Below, piece by piece: positions 1-9,191 of a stretch of DNA of 20,984 nucleotides (position 1 is the first letter of the stretch; the number at the start of each line of letters is the position of its first letter). This stretch comes from Peptococcaceae bacterium BRH_c23 (GTDB taxonomy: Bacteria; Bacillota_B; Desulfitobacteriia; Desulfitobacteriales; Desulfitobacteriaceae). The notes below the pieces were generated by a model, which worked only from the letters and a program-made list of their open reading frames with translations, did not search any database and was not told the DNA's origin. Location: contig LADV01000032.1 of the NCBI GenBank assembly GCA_000961805.1, forward strand, positions 1 through 20,984. Reading direction: 5' to 3'. A program made the position numbers and the translations under genes.

Positions 1-348
1 TTGGAGGGTGATGAAACGTTAGACGCCTTAGATTGGGTTTTACGCGAGGCGCAGCAATTGGGACAAAGGATCGATATTGTTTTGCATCCTCTTAATCCTG
101 ATGAGGTGATTGGAATTGTATTTCCTGAAAGGCATTTGGCGATCTGGCAGGGCAATCCAGAAAACTTAAAGGATCAGGGCTTAGATCGACCTTTCAGCAA
201 AAAACTAGTAGAAATTTTAGCAGCTTGGCAGACGCATAGGTCTCAGTTAAAGGGGAAATATATGGAGACTGTGAACTTTGATCAATTGGATAGCTATAGG
301 GAAACCGTACTTAATCAAATTTTAGGCGATTTACAAAGGAAAGAATAA
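1..348 (+). CDS. C-terminal part of an unrecognised protein, possibly a PRK06851-type ATPase
   Basis: An open frame runs from the first base to a TAA at 346-348. A TTG stands at position 1, but no upstream sequence is visible, so the gene probably begins outside the window. The 115 visible residues are soluble and mixed charged/hydrophobic, with no transmembrane segment and no Walker A motif. The stretch IDIVLHPLNPDEVIGIVFPE (residues about 24-43), followed by LAIWQG, recalls the repeat in the Firmicute PRK06851 family of P-loop ATPases, where a 'P-doing-residue, proline, hydrophobic strand, G' pattern follows the P-loop segment. That resemblance is from memory and weak. The gene converges on the HDOD gene with only 8 bp between the two stop codons. 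Confidence 0.55.
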   Translation: MEGDETLDALDWVLREAQQLGQRIDIVLHPLNPDEVIGIVFPERHLAIWQGNPENLKDQGLDRPFSKKLVEILAAWQTHRSQLKGKYMETVNFDQLDSYRETVLNQILGDLQRKE

Positions 349-356
349 GCTAATCA

Positions 357-1199
357 TTAACCAAATAAGGTGGGATCGACAAGAAACTCTCCGAGGTCTG
401 CCATAAGACGTTCAAGATCGTTTTCTTTAAGGGCTAACCGATCGAGAGCGTCTTGTTGTATAGGGTTTAAAAAGTTGTCCACACCGCCCCCAATCCCGAG
501 TAAACTGGCTAGCCCGTTAGCAACGTGAACGACACTGGCGAGTTCCACATGACTTTGCGCCTGGGATGGGGCATGGTGGGAGGAAATAGCAGACACGAGA
601 TCCTGAGGTAAGAACCATGTTTTAGCAAGAAATCCACCAACGGTTGCATGATTAAAACCAATCACCTTTTCCTCAAGCTCTACATAAGTAAATTTTGCTT
701 CTTTCACCTTTTCTAGAAGATAGGGCCCTACTTCTTGGACGTAGATAGAGATAACTAGTTTGCCAATATCATGAAGCAACCCTGCGGTAAAAGCAACATC
801 TCCGAAGGGAAGTTTTCGATGTTGGCATAGACGTTTCGCTGTCATAGCAGTCAACAGGGAATGCTTCCAGAGTCCTTCCTGCTCGATCCCATACCCCAAG
901 AGGTCGGTTTTCAGTAAGGGAGCCACTGCGGAAGCCATAGCTAACCCTTGGGTTACTTGGAAGCCAAGCATGACTATTGCTTCTTGCAGGGAAGAGATTC
1001 GTCGCGCATAGCCGTAATAGGCGGAATTTGCCTGGCGCAGCATACCGGCCGTGAGTGCTGGATCCCGGCCAATGACAGTTTCAAGGTCCTTCACGGAAGT
1101 ATCGGGATTTTTGGTTAAAGCAATCACGCGTAAAGCCGAAGTTGGCAGGGGGGGCAGAGCTTGAACTCGTTTTAAGATATGTTCTAACTTAATAGGCAA
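357..1199 (-). CDS. HDOD domain signalling protein
   Basis: This 280-residue protein is almost entirely one HDOD domain (HD-related output domain), a module of bacterial signalling proteins often tied to chemotaxis, motility or cyclic-di-GMP circuits. The N-terminus LPPLPTSALRVIALT (residues 15-29), the segment IGRDPALTAGMLRQANSAYY (43-62) and LQEAIVMLGF (71-80) are typical of the family. Unlike many HDOD domains it keeps HD-type residues: HDIGK at 143-147, plus His113, His184 and His208-209, so metal binding is possible. There is no separate receiver, GGDEF or EAL domain. The start is TTG (1197-1199), chosen because AAGGAGG lies 9 nt upstream with no better ATG. The 252 bp to the next gene is AT-rich and shared with the divergent lipoprotein gene. 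The substrate or partner cannot be told from sequence. Confidence 0.88.
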   Translation of the reverse strand: MPIKLEHILKRVQALPPLPTSALRVIALTKNPDTSVKDLETVIGRDPALTAGMLRQANSAYYGYARRISSLQEAIVMLGFQVTQGLAMASAVAPLLKTDLLGYGIEQEGLWKHSLLTAMTAKRLCQHRKLPFGDVAFTAGLLHDIGKLVISIYVQEVGPYLLEKVKEAKFTYVELEEKVIGFNHATVGGFLAKTWFLPQDLVSAISSHHAPSQAQSHVELASVVHVANGLASLLGIGGGVDNFLNPIQQDALDRLALKENDLERLMADLGEFLVDPTLFG

Positions 1200-1241
1200 C
1201 TGTTGTTACCTCCTTCACTATTTTCAAGGATGAGAATTAAG

Positions 1242-1254
1242 ACGATTTAATCGT
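1242..1254. repeat. short perfect dyad upstream of the HDOD gene
   Basis: ACGATT-T-AATCGT is a perfect 6-bp inverted repeat with a 1-nt centre, 43-55 bp upstream of the HDOD start codon, in the AT-rich divergent intergenic region. It could be an operator. No convincing -35/-10 pair was found in either direction nearby. Confidence 0.3.
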
Positions 1255-1451
1255 ACTAAAGATAAATGCCCCGAAATAAGCTTTAAAAATTCTAATAAAT
1301 GTAAAAAATTATAAGAATTAAGAAATAAATCCACGAATAAATAAGTAGTTATAATCATAATACATGATCTCCTTTTCCCTGCATTTTTTAACAAGACAAG
1401 GGGAAGCTAACTCAAAGAATTAAAATTTGAGTCCGGAAAGGAGCGTGTAAC

Positions 1452-2801
1452 ATGTCCAGGAGATTTAAATTCTTATTAATCATGATTTCACTCTGTCTTA
1501 GTTTAACCATAACTGGCTGTGGTCTACAAGACCTTTTAGGAAAAAATAAAAGTAAAACGGCGACAAAAAAAGCGGAGAATCAAACTATTATTGCAGTTTC
1601 TTTAAATGAGGATGATCCTAACAAATTGCTGATCTCAAAAGGGATCGAAGATTTTGCGAAGAAAGAAAACGCGAAAGTGATATATATGGAAAAAAAGTCT
1701 GGAGCAGACCCTTTAAAAGGGGCGAAAATCCTAATTTACCAAGGGGGAGATTCGAGTATTTTACAGAAATCCCAAAAGGAAGAAATACCTATTTTAGCCT
1801 TAACCCAACTTCCTTCTGGTGTGAAGCCCGAAGGAATTATTACTCCAGATCAGGAAAAAGCGGGTGCGTTGATGGCCCAAACTCTGGTAAGTAAGGTTTC
1901 AGAGGGGCTAGTTGTAATTTTGCAGGGAGATCCTAACGAGAGCGGATCTCAAGAGCGCTTAGCTGGTAATAAAGCAGTCTTAAGCAAGTATCCGAAGATT
2001 GCAGTCCATACTATTGCTAGTACTCCTGGTTCCGAGTCATTAACTCGAACGGGCTTAGTAGAGTTCCTTCAGAAAAATCCTGAAACTGTTCAAGGAATTT
2101 TGGCTCATACTGAAAAATTAGCGCTTCAGGCCAGCGAAGTTTTGAAACAGTTAGATAAAAAAATTAGTCTGGTCGGAGGACAGGTTAGTCTTGCATCGAT
2201 AGAGCGGATGTCAAGCGGAACACAAATGGGGGATATTGATACGTCCCCATATTTGCAGGGTGTTAATGCTTATCAATGGGCTCAAAAGATAATCAAAAAG
2301 CAACCCTTAGAGGTCAATGATTCCATTACCAGTGAGCAAGGTGAAATTCCAGCTAAGATTATTGCTGTCAAAGCTGTAACTCCTGAAAACATTTCAATTA
2401 TCCAAAACAGTTACACCAAAACAATAAAAAGCGCTGAACAGGATAAGAAGGCAAAGGAGCAGGAGGATAAAAAAGAAAAGTCATCGGGACAAGCTTCTGA
2501 GGGCAAAGATAAAGAAGAAGCAGGAAAAGAGGGAGAAGCTAAGAACGAAGGAAAGTCCGAAGAAAAGGGCTCTAGTGCTATCCCTGCTGAAGCAAAAAAG
2601 GTGACTGAACGGATAAAAACTGAGACGAACCGAGAATACCTTGATGCGCAAGGTAAAGTAATTGGCACGGAGAAAACCGTCAATGAACAGGTAAAGACAG
2701 TGCCGTCTGAAATGATCAAACAACAAGCAGAGCAGTCACAAGTAAAAGCGAAAGATGGAGGGGATGAGGCGAAAGACAAAGAAGGGGACAAGAAGGAATA
2801 A
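1452..2801 (+). CDS. Lipoprotein with periplasmic-binding-protein-like domain and Lys/Glu-rich tail
   Basis: The 449-residue product starts with a lipoprotein signal peptide: basic MSRRFK, a hydrophobic core, and lipobox TITGC with Cys23 as the lipidated residue. Residues about 45-315 read like a type I periplasmic sugar-binding/LacI-like domain (IIAVSLNEDDPN at the start, then VVILQGDPNESGSQERLAGN at 154-173 and LVGGQVSLASIERM later). Residues about 325-382 are a low-complexity Lys/Glu/Ser linker, predicted disordered or coiled. A short less biased segment follows (383-425, with YLDAQGKVIGTEKTV), then another Lys/Asp/Glu-rich tail. The start is ATG with AAAGGAG 8 nt upstream. No ABC permease or ATPase gene is adjacent, so a sensor, wall-associated or spore-surface role is as possible as transport. 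The ligand is unknown. Confidence 0.8.
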   Translation: MSRRFKFLLIMISLCLSLTITGCGLQDLLGKNKSKTATKKAENQTIIAVSLNEDDPNKLLISKGIEDFAKKENAKVIYMEKKSGADPLKGAKILIYQGGDSSILQKSQKEEIPILALTQLPSGVKPEGIITPDQEKAGALMAQTLVSKVSEGLVVILQGDPNESGSQERLAGNKAVLSKYPKIAVHTIASTPGSESLTRTGLVEFLQKNPETVQGILAHTEKLALQASEVLKQLDKKISLVGGQVSLASIERMSSGTQMGDIDTSPYLQGVNAYQWAQKIIKKQPLEVNDSITSEQGEIPAKIIAVKAVTPENISIIQNSYTKTIKSAEQDKKAKEQEDKKEKSSGQASEGKDKEEAGKEGEAKNEGKSEEKGSSAIPAEAKKVTERIKTETNREYLDAQGKVIGTEKTVNEQVKTVPSEMIKQQAEQSQVKAKDGGDEAKDKEGDKKE

Positions 2802-2845
2802 GAAAGAATAAGAAGGAACACAAAAGAACACAAAAGAACACAAAG
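2787..2845 (+). repeat. tandem decamer array across a stop codon
   Basis: From 2796 the units GAATAAGAAA, GAATAAGAAG, GAACACAAAA, GAACACAAAA and GAACACAAAG follow each other in register. A degenerate unit precedes them at 2787-2795. The array begins in the last codons of the lipoprotein gene and includes its TAA stop. Ten is not a multiple of three, so unit gain or loss inside the gene would shift the reading frame. Confidence 0.75.
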
Positions 2846-2883
2846 AGAAAATGAACTTGTTCAACAAAAGTCGAACATCGAGT

Positions 2884-2913
2884 CTTCGGTAGGGGAGTCT
2901 ATCCCCTCCGAAG
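2884..2913. repeat. strong inverted repeat (hairpin) without T-tract
   Basis: CTTCGG (2884-2889) pairs with CCGAAG (2908-2913), and AGGGGA (2891-2896) pairs with TCCCCT (2902-2907). There is one unpaired T at 2890 and a 5-nt loop, giving 12 base pairs with a single bulge. No run of T follows on either strand, so it is not a standard terminator. It lies between the lipoprotein gene and the terminator at 2972-2999 and may be part of the transcript's 3' structure or of a dispersed repeat element. Confidence 0.7.
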
Positions 2914-2971
2914 CGAGAGTAAGGGGTACCACTCCCACTTTGGAAATGAGAGTCATAAATTTACTTAACTT

Positions 2972-2999
2972 AAGCCGAAATGTATTTTTCGGCTTTTTT
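2972..2999 (+). terminator. Rho-independent terminator
   Basis: AAGCCGAAA (2972-2980) is complementary to TTTCGGCTT (2987-2995), with a short T-rich loop and a run of T continuing to 2999. This is a classical intrinsic terminator on the + strand. It ends transcription from the lipoprotein gene about 170 nt after its stop codon and insulates uvrB. Confidence 0.88.
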
Positions 3000-3262
3000 A
3001 TTCTGGTCAAAGCCCTGTCGGCATGCGGACCACTAATGAATGCAAATGGTCTTTTTCCAGGGCAGACTCTCATGCTGCTTCGCAGTACCATCAGACGATG
3101 AAAATTACTTCTCAGGCCAAGGCCACCTTCAAGAAAATTAAAGATCAATAATTTGTATATGCAAGGGCATAGATGTAAAATAAACGGAGAAGAGCATATA
3201 TTTAAAATGGGCATGAGTGTGTTTCTTAATTCATACTTTATAATCGAAAGGAAGAGCGGAGC

Positions 3263-5317
3263 ATGGAATTTCAGATACATGCCCCCTACCAACCTGCTGG
3301 GGATCAACCTCAAGCCATTGATGATTTGACCGCTGGGTTGAGTAGAGGTCAAAATCATCAGACATTGCTGGGGGTTACAGGATCAGGGAAAACTTTCACG
3401 ATGGCGAATATTATTATGAAGGTGCAAAGACCAACCCTTATTCTGGCCCATAACAAAACATTGGCGGCACAGCTTTATAGTGAGTTCAAAGAGTATTTTC
3501 CCGAGAATGCCGTGGAGTATTTTGTGAGTTACTATGATTATTACCAACCGGAAGCCTATGTGCCTTCGAGTGATACCTTTATTGAAAAGGATGCTTCGAT
3601 CAATGAAGAGATCGAAAAGTTACGCCACTCGGCGACCGCTGCCCTGTTGGAGCGTCGTGATGTAATTGTGGTGGCTAGTGTTTCTTGTATTTATGGTTTG
3701 GGTTCTCCGGAGGATTACCGGGACCTTGTCCTTTCTCTACGCCAGGGACAAGTTGTTGATCGAAATGAGATTTTACGAAAGCTGATAGCGATCCAATATG
3801 ACCGCAATGATATAGCCTTCACCAGAGGAACGTTTCGAGTTCGAGGAGATGTAGTAGAGATTTATCCTGCTGCCTCGACTGAACAAGTGATTCGAGTGGA
3901 TATGTTCGGTGATGAAATTGAACACATCTACGAGATTAATATGCTCACTGGGGAGATTTTAGCGGAGCGCTATCATGTCTCTATTTTCCCAAATTCACAC
4001 TATGTGACTGCTCAGGAAAAGGTCATGGAAGCAGCAGAGAATATTGAAAAAGAATTGGACGAACAATTGAAGGTTTTGGAATCTGAGAATAAACTCTTAG
4101 AGATGCAACGACTTGAACAACGAACACGCTATGATTTAGAAATGCTCAGAGAAATGGGCTTTTGCAACGGGATTGAAAACTATTCTCGCCACTTGACGTT
4201 TCGTGAGCCTGGAGACACACCTTACACTTTGTTAGATTATTTTCCTGAGGATTTTATCCTCTTTGTGGATGAATCCCATGTATCCCTACCCCAAGTCAGA
4301 GGCATGTACGAAGGGGATCGGTCACGTAAAACCACCCTAGTGAACTATGGTTTCCGTCTTCCCTCTGCTTTAGATAACCGTCCGCTAAAATTTGCCGAAT
4401 TCGAACATACGATTAAGCAAAGCGTCTACGTCAGTGCTACACCTGGGCCGTATGAGATGGCCCACTGTCCCACGGTCGTAGAGCAGATCATCCGACCTAC
4501 AGGGTTGTTGGATCCGGAAGTTATTGTGCGTCCCACGAAAGGTCAAATTGATGACTTATTGGGAGAAATCAAGGCACGGATTGCAAGGGATGAACGGATT
4601 CTCGTGACAACGCTTACGAAAAAGATGGCGGAAGATCTCACGGATTACTTTAAAAATCTAGAAATCAAGGTCAAGTATCTTCATTCAGATATTAAAACAC
4701 TGGAACGGGTGGAAATCCTAAGAGAGCTTCGCTTAGGCGATATTGATGTCGTGGTTGGGATTAACCTATTGCGGGAAGGCCTAGACTTACCGGAAGTTTC
4801 CCTAGTGGCAATTCTCGATGCCGATAAAGAAGGATTTCTTAGGTCAGACCGTTCTCTGATTCAGACCATCGGTCGTGCAGCGCGCCATGCTCAGGGTAAG
4901 GTCATCATGTATGGAGATAAGATAACCCAATCAATGCAGAATGCGCTAGATGAAACAAACCGACGTCGGTCGATTCAAATGGCCCATAACGAAAAAATGG
5001 GGATTACTCCTCAAACGATCCGTAAAGCGGTTCATGAAGCCCCAGAGGCAACCAAAGTCGCCGAAATGAAGCAAGCCTACGGCAAAAAACTTTCCCCTGA
5101 AGAGCTTGCCCAACTCATTAAGAGCTTAGAAGACGAAATGCGCCTAGCAGCGCGAGATCTTGATTTTGAGCGAGCCGCCGAAATCAGAGATGCCATGATC
5201 GAGTTAAAAGGAGAAGAGAATAAATACAAAATGACAGGCCAACAAGGCAAGAACAAAAAGAACACACGGTATGACCAGAAGGCACAGAAAAAACAGGGAT
5301 CTTCCCGCAGAAAATAA
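3263..5317 (+). CDS. uvrB: UvrABC excinuclease subunit B
   Basis: UvrB is the damage-verifying helicase-like subunit of nucleotide excision repair. UvrA loads it on DNA, and it then recruits UvrC for incision. The 684-residue product carries the Walker A motif GVTGSGKT (37-44), the following [22 protein letters not shown] block, the beta-hairpin region [16 protein letters not shown] used for strand separation, the DESH helicase motif ([12 protein letters not shown]), motif VI-like QTIGRAARH, and a C-terminal UVR domain ([19 protein letters not shown]) that contacts UvrC. A Lys/Gln-rich extension of about 30 residues follows, making it slightly longer than the usual 660 or so. The ATG start has AAAGGA 10 nt upstream. 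uvrA follows within 16 bp, so the two genes are almost certainly co-transcribed. Confidence 0.98.
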   Translation: MEFQIHAPYQPAGDQPQAIDDLTAGLSRGQNHQTLLGVTGSGKTFTMANIIMKVQRPTLILAHNKTLAAQLYSEFKEYFPENAVEYFVSYYDYYQPEAYVPSSDTFIEKDASINEEIEKLRHSATAALLERRDVIVVASVSCIYGLGSPEDYRDLVLSLRQGQVVDRNEILRKLIAIQYDRNDIAFTRGTFRVRGDVVEIYPAASTEQVIRVDMFGDEIEHIYEINMLTGEILAERYHVSIFPNSHYVTAQEKVMEAAENIEKELDEQLKVLESENKLLEMQRLEQRTRYDLEMLREMGFCNGIENYSRHLTFREPGDTPYTLLDYFPEDFILFVDESHVSLPQVRGMYEGDRSRKTTLVNYGFRLPSALDNRPLKFAEFEHTIKQSVYVSATPGPYEMAHCPTVVEQIIRPTGLLDPEVIVRPTKGQIDDLLGEIKARIARDERILVTTLTKKMAEDLTDYFKNLEIKVKYLHSDIKTLERVEILRELRLGDIDVVVGINLLREGLDLPEVSLVAILDADKEGFLRSDRSLIQTIGRAARHAQGKVIMYGDKITQSMQNALDETNRRRSIQMAHNEKMGITPQTIRKAVHEAPEATKVAEMKQAYGKKLSPEELAQLIKSLEDEMRLAARDLDFERAAEIRDAMIELKGEENKYKMTGQQGKNKKNTRYDQKAQKKQGSSRRK

Positions 5318-5332
5318 GAAATGAGGCAACCC

Positions 5333-8149
5333 ATGACCCAAGAATACCTACGCGTGCGTGGAGCACGCGCTCACAACTTAAAAAACATCGACATCGATAT
5401 TCCGCGTAACAAGCTAGTAGTCATCACAGGTCTGTCCGGCTCGGGAAAATCCTCCCTAGCCTTCGATACAATTTATGCGGAGGGGCAGCGCCGTTACGTG
5501 GAATCCCTTTCAGCCTATGCTCGGCAGTTCTTAGGACAGATGGACAAGCCAGATGTGGATTCCATCGAAGGGCTTTCCCCGGCGATTTCCATCGACCAAA
5601 AGACGACCAATCGCAACCCGCGTTCGACGGTCGGTACAGCTACGGAAGTCTCCGATTACCTGCGCTTGCTTTATGCTCGAATTGGACATCCCCATTGCCC
5701 AAAGTGTGGTCGGAGTATTTCCCAGCAGACCATTCAACAAATGGTAGACCAACTGTTGAGTTTCCCTGAACGGACCAAACTGCAAATCCTAGCTCCCCTC
5801 GTGAAAGGTAAAAAAGGGGAACATCAAAAAACGTTTGAAGACGCCCGTAAGGCAGGGTATGTTCGAGTACGAGTCGATGGAGAGATAAGGGACCTTAGTG
5901 AAGAGATTGAGTTGGCCAAAAATAAAAAACATTCCATCGAGGTTGTGATCGACCGCATTTCTCTGAAACCAGGGAGTGCTGAGCGTTTGGCGGATTCTTT
6001 GGAAACCGCGCTTAAACTCGGTGAAGGAAATGTGATTGCTGACATTACGGATGGGGAGGAGTTGCGCTTTAGCGAAAACTTTGCCTGCCCGGATTGTGGT
6101 ATTGCTCTGGAGGAGATCTCTCCGCGCCTTTTTTCATTTAATAGTCCTTATGGAGCTTGCCCGGCCTGTACAGGCTTAGGTGCAAATCTTGTGGTAGATA
6201 TTGACCTTATGATCCCGAATCGTTCCCTGTCTCTAGCAGATGGAGCCATAGCGCCTTGGGCCAAATCAACGTCCAATTATTACCCAAGAATGATGCAGGC
6301 GGTAGCTCAAAACCTTGACTTCGAGATGGATACCCCTTTGAAAGACTTGACCGAGAGTCAATGGCAGGGATTGCTCAATGGAACCGAGACCCCGATCACG
6401 TTTCAATATCAAAATATTTTTGATCAGTTAAAAACCTATCACACTAACTTTGAAGGCTTGATCCCCTATTTTGGACGTCGGTATCGGGAGTCCACCTCAG
6501 ATATGGTTCGCTCCGAAATCGAAGGATACATGAGTGAACATCCCTGCCCAGAGTGTCAGGGAAAACGTCTAAAACCAGAAGCGCTAGCGGTAAAAGTGGG
6601 TGGGATCTCCATCGATGATCTGTCCCGCCTATCAATTACAGAAGCAATCAACTTTGTTAATGCACTTATTCTATCGCCCAAAGAAGAAACCATTGCTCAG
6701 CAAATTATCAAGGAAATCAAGGAGAGATTGGGATTCTTGATGAATGTGGGACTGGACTACCTGACCATGGCTCGAGCTGCTGGTTCGCTCTCCGGAGGGG
6801 AGGCCCAGCGGATTCGCTTGGCGACTCAGATCGGATCAAGCTTGATGGGAGTACTCTATGTACTTGATGAACCGAGTATTGGGCTTCACCAGCGAGATAA
6901 CGCCCGTTTACTTGGGACGTTGAAGCGCTTACGGGACCTCGGCAACACTCTAATCGTTGTAGAACATGATGAGGATACGATGATTGCCGCAGACCATATT
7001 ATCGATATTGGTCCCGGAGCAGGGGCTCATGGAGGGCGAGTGGTTGCCGAAGGTCGGATAGAAGAAATAAAGGCCAACAAGGAATCAATCACCGGACAGT
7101 ATTTGAGCGGCTTGAAACAGATTGAGGTTCCTAAAGATCGACGGCAACCGAATGGCAAGTGGCTTGAGGTCTTTGACGCTCGAGAGAACAACCTCAAGAA
7201 TGTCCATGCGCGAATCCCTTTGGGATTGTTTACCTGTGTGACAGGCGTCTCAGGTTCAGGAAAGAGCACTTTAGTCAATGAAATTATCTATAAGAGCTTA
7301 GCTTCAAGTCTCAATCGTGCCCGGGTCCGTTCTGGGGCTTACGGTCGAATGGAAGGCTTGGAGCATCTGGAAAAGGTCATTGATATAGACCAGTCCCCAA
7401 TCGGACGGACTCCCCGTTCCAATCCTGCAACATATACGGGTGTGTTTGATTTTATTAGAGAGCTTTTCTCCATTACTCCAGAGGCAAAAATGCGGGGCTA
7501 CAAACAAGGCCGGTTTAGTTTTAATGTCAAAGGTGGTCGGTGCGAGGCTTGTCGTGGAGACGGAATCATTAAGATTGAGATGCATTTTCTGCCAGATGTT
7601 TATGTTCCCTGTGAAGTTTGTGAAGGAAAACGTTATAATCGGGAGACCTTGGAAGTGCGCTATAAAGGGAAAAATATTTCTCAAGTTCTCGATATGACCG
7701 TGGATGAAGCGGTGGAGTTCTTCCAAGTAGTCCAGAAGATCGCTCGAAAATTCCAGACCCTCCAAGATGTGGGGCTTGGTTATATCCGTCTGGGCCAGCC
7801 TGCAACCACCTTATCTGGGGGAGAAGCTCAGCGGATCAAGCTTGCTTCGGAGTTAAGTCGCCGTAGTACGGGTAAGACCATTTATATACTCGATGAACCT
7901 ACGACAGGTTTGCATACGGCAGATATTGATAAACTCCTCCATGTGCTTCACCGTTTAGTTGATGGGGGAGATACGGTCCTCGTAATCGAGCATAATCTTG
8001 ATGTCATTAAAACAGCTGATTGGCTGATTGACCTCGGTCCAGAAGGCGGAGACCGGGGGGGAGAAGTGCTGGTTGTTGGTAACCCAGAGGATGTCGCTGC
8101 CTTCCCGGCATCTTATACGGGGCAGTATTTGAAACGTTATTTGGATTAG
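5333..8149 (+). CDS. uvrA: UvrABC excinuclease subunit A
   Basis: UvrA is the damage-sensing ATPase that dimerises, binds distorted DNA and hands it to UvrB. It has two ABC-type ATPase modules: Walker A1 GLSGSGKSS near residue 33, signature LSGGEAQRI at 486, Walker A2 GVSGSGKST at 638-646, and a second LSGGEAQRI at 827. Zinc-binding CxxC pairs are visible (CPKC from 122; CPDC and CPAC around 245-280; CEAC at 737-740 with CEVC at 760-763). The product is 938 residues from the ATG at 5333, the usual length. I chose this start over an in-frame ATG at 5321 because GAGG lies 6 nt before it while 5321 has no ribosome binding site. The gene follows uvrB by 15 bp in the same operon. Confidence 0.97.
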   Translation: MTQEYLRVRGARAHNLKNIDIDIPRNKLVVITGLSGSGKSSLAFDTIYAEGQRRYVESLSAYARQFLGQMDKPDVDSIEGLSPAISIDQKTTNRNPRSTVGTATEVSDYLRLLYARIGHPHCPKCGRSISQQTIQQMVDQLLSFPERTKLQILAPLVKGKKGEHQKTFEDARKAGYVRVRVDGEIRDLSEEIELAKNKKHSIEVVIDRISLKPGSAERLADSLETALKLGEGNVIADITDGEELRFSENFACPDCGIALEEISPRLFSFNSPYGACPACTGLGANLVVDIDLMIPNRSLSLADGAIAPWAKSTSNYYPRMMQAVAQNLDFEMDTPLKDLTESQWQGLLNGTETPITFQYQNIFDQLKTYHTNFEGLIPYFGRRYRESTSDMVRSEIEGYMSEHPCPECQGKRLKPEALAVKVGGISIDDLSRLSITEAINFVNALILSPKEETIAQQIIKEIKERLGFLMNVGLDYLTMARAAGSLSGGEAQRIRLATQIGSSLMGVLYVLDEPSIGLHQRDNARLLGTLKRLRDLGNTLIVVEHDEDTMIAADHIIDIGPGAGAHGGRVVAEGRIEEIKANKESITGQYLSGLKQIEVPKDRRQPNGKWLEVFDARENNLKNVHARIPLGLFTCVTGVSGSGKSTLVNEIIYKSLASSLNRARVRSGAYGRMEGLEHLEKVIDIDQSPIGRTPRSNPATYTGVFDFIRELFSITPEAKMRGYKQGRFSFNVKGGRCEACRGDGIIKIEMHFLPDVYVPCEVCEGKRYNRETLEVRYKGKNISQVLDMTVDEAVEFFQVVQKIARKFQTLQDVGLGYIRLGQPATTLSGGEAQRIKLASELSRRSTGKTIYILDEPTTGLHTADIDKLLHVLHRLVDGGDTVLVIEHNLDVIKTADWLIDLGPEGGDRGGEVLVVGNPEDVAAFPASYTGQYLKRYLD

Positions 8150-8172
8150 CGGATAGGGAGTTGAAAAAAGTT

Positions 8173-8985
8173 TTGACGATTCGTTTAGTCGCAATGGATC
8201 TCGATGATACCTTGCTTAGAGATGATTGGACAATTTCCCCGCGAGTAGTAAAGGCTATACAAAAGGCTCAAGCACAAGGAGTGAAGATGACGATTGCCAC
8301 TGGGCGGATGCCCATTTCTACACGCCCTTATGCAGAGCAACTCCGGGTCGATGTTCCGATCATCACTTACCATGGGGCAATGATCCAACAGGTTTTAAGT
8401 CGTGAAATTCTCTTCAGGCGCGTTATTCCGAGTGCACTCGCTGCTCAAATCGTAGAGCATGTTACGAAACTTGGAATTTATGGTCAAGTGTATCTCAAGG
8501 ACCGTGTAGTTGCCCCGAAACTTAATGAATGGTCTAGGGAGTACTCCAGAATAGCAAGTGTTCATATTGAGGAGGCTGACCTGTCGGTCCTGCTTTCCCA
8601 GGAACCAGAAGGGGTGGAGAAGATCCTCCTTATTGCGGAGGAGTCTGTGCTCGATCAATTGACCCCTTCACTGAATCAATGTTATGGTGAAAAAGTGCAT
8701 ATTACAAAATCTAAGCCCCATTTCCTAGAAATCACGGATTGCTCTGTCAATAAAGGCGTGGCTTTGGCTGCTTTAGCAAAACGCTTTGGAATCGCCCAGC
8801 AAGACGTTATGGCGATTGGTGATAGCTTCAATGATTTAGAAATGATTCAATATGCCGGCGTTGGAGTAGCCATGGGAAATGCCCGTTCGGAAATAAAAGA
8901 GCAAGCGGACTTTGTCACTTTCTCAAATGAGGAAGACGGGGTAGCAGAGGCAATTGAACGCTATGTATTAAGAATTGATGCTTAA
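8173..8985 (+). CDS. Cof-type HAD-IIB family phosphatase
   Basis: This is a haloacid dehalogenase superfamily hydrolase of the Cof/IIB subclass, phosphatases acting on sugar phosphates, pyridoxal phosphate or flavin precursors. Motif I is DLDDTL with nucleophile Asp9 and acid/base Asp11. TGRMP (motif II region) follows, a cap domain occupies the middle, and motif IV is GDSFNDLEM near the C-terminus, with VAMGNA after it. The product is about 270 residues, normal for the class. The start is uncertain: the TTG at 8161 directly abuts the GGGAG ribosome binding site (8156-8160), so the in-frame TTG at 8173 is preferred although its 12-nt spacing is long. The gene lies 11-23 bp behind uvrA and is probably read through from it. 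The substrate cannot be predicted. Confidence 0.9.
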   Translation: MTIRLVAMDLDDTLLRDDWTISPRVVKAIQKAQAQGVKMTIATGRMPISTRPYAEQLRVDVPIITYHGAMIQQVLSREILFRRVIPSALAAQIVEHVTKLGIYGQVYLKDRVVAPKLNEWSREYSRIASVHIEEADLSVLLSQEPEGVEKILLIAEESVLDQLTPSLNQCYGEKVHITKSKPHFLEITDCSVNKGVALAALAKRFGIAQQDVMAIGDSFNDLEMIQYAGVGVAMGNARSEIKEQADFVTFSNEEDGVAEAIERYVLRIDA

Positions 8986-9046
8986 GAAGTATAAACCGTG
9001 AGTTTAAAAACTAAAAATGAACAAAATGAGAGTTGTCGATTAAGTG

Positions 9047-9081
9047 TAATAAGTAATAAGTAATAAGTAATAAGTAATAAG
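9047..9081. repeat. heptamer tandem array TAATAAG x5
   Basis: Five consecutive perfect copies of TAATAAG (starting at 9047, 9054, 9061, 9068 and 9075), followed by a partial TA. The array lies in the intergenic DNA after the HAD phosphatase gene. It has no dyad symmetry and no spacers, so it is a simple short tandem repeat. Confidence 0.9.
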
Positions 9082-9125
9082 TATTGGATTGGGAATTAAG
9101 GAAATCTAAATCCGCCTTGTGTCTT

Positions 9126-9160
9126 GAGTACAGAGTATAGAGTTACAGAGTATAGAGTAC
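9126..9160. repeat. heptamer tandem array GAGTAYA, about 5 units
   Basis: The units are GAGTACA (9126), GAGTATA (9133), GAGTTACA (9140, one extra base), GAGTATA (9148) and GAGTAC (9155). The array ends about 30 bp before the start of the FMN-dependent oxidase gene and 45 bp after the TAATAAG array, with a different unit but the same 7-bp period. Confidence 0.8.
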
Positions 9161-9191
9161 GGATAAACAAAATTGAGTGGAGGTTATGAAC

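Larger units (their letters stand above)
2802..3262. other. Intergenic region between the lipoprotein gene and uvrB
   Basis: This 461-bp stretch has no supportable gene. It holds the end of the decamer array (to 2845), a strong hairpin (2884-2913), a weaker bulged hairpin (about 2919-2939), an intrinsic terminator (2972-2999) and a nested pair of complementary segments (3012-3063). The last 200 bp before uvrB is featureless apart from an AT-rich TATAAT-like sequence at 3239-3244, too close to the start codon to be trusted as a promoter. No LexA/DinR-type CGAAC-N4-GTTCG box was seen, although uvrB is an SOS gene in many Firmicutes. Confidence 0.6.

Noticed and set aside
2411..2833. Long minus-strand open frame opposite the lipoprotein tail
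   Set aside because: It is the Ser/Phe-rich complement of the Lys/Glu codons of the real gene, with no ribosome binding site.
2852..2863. TGAACTTGTTCA as a LexA/DinR box
   Set aside because: The half-sites are separated by 2 bp rather than the 4 bp of the Firmicute box, and it lies more than 400 bp from uvrB behind a terminator.
2919..2939. T-box-like GTGGTACC on the minus strand
   Set aside because: The conserved TGGNACCGCG is not completed, and there is no stem I, specifier loop or aminoacyl-tRNA-related gene downstream on that strand.
3098..3151. A 17-codon ORF before uvrB
   Set aside because: No ribosome binding site, very short, and no recognisable product.
3239..3244. TATAAT as the -10 element of uvrB
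   Set aside because: A start 7 nt downstream would fall inside the ribosome binding site, and no -35 lies at 16-18 bp.
7304..7765. 153-codon minus-strand open frame inside uvrA
   Set aside because: It lies wholly within the conserved second ATPase module of UvrA and has no ribosome binding site or recognisable domain.
9047..9160. Tandem repeats as a CRISPR array
   Set aside because: Units are 7 bp with no spacers, and no cas genes are present.
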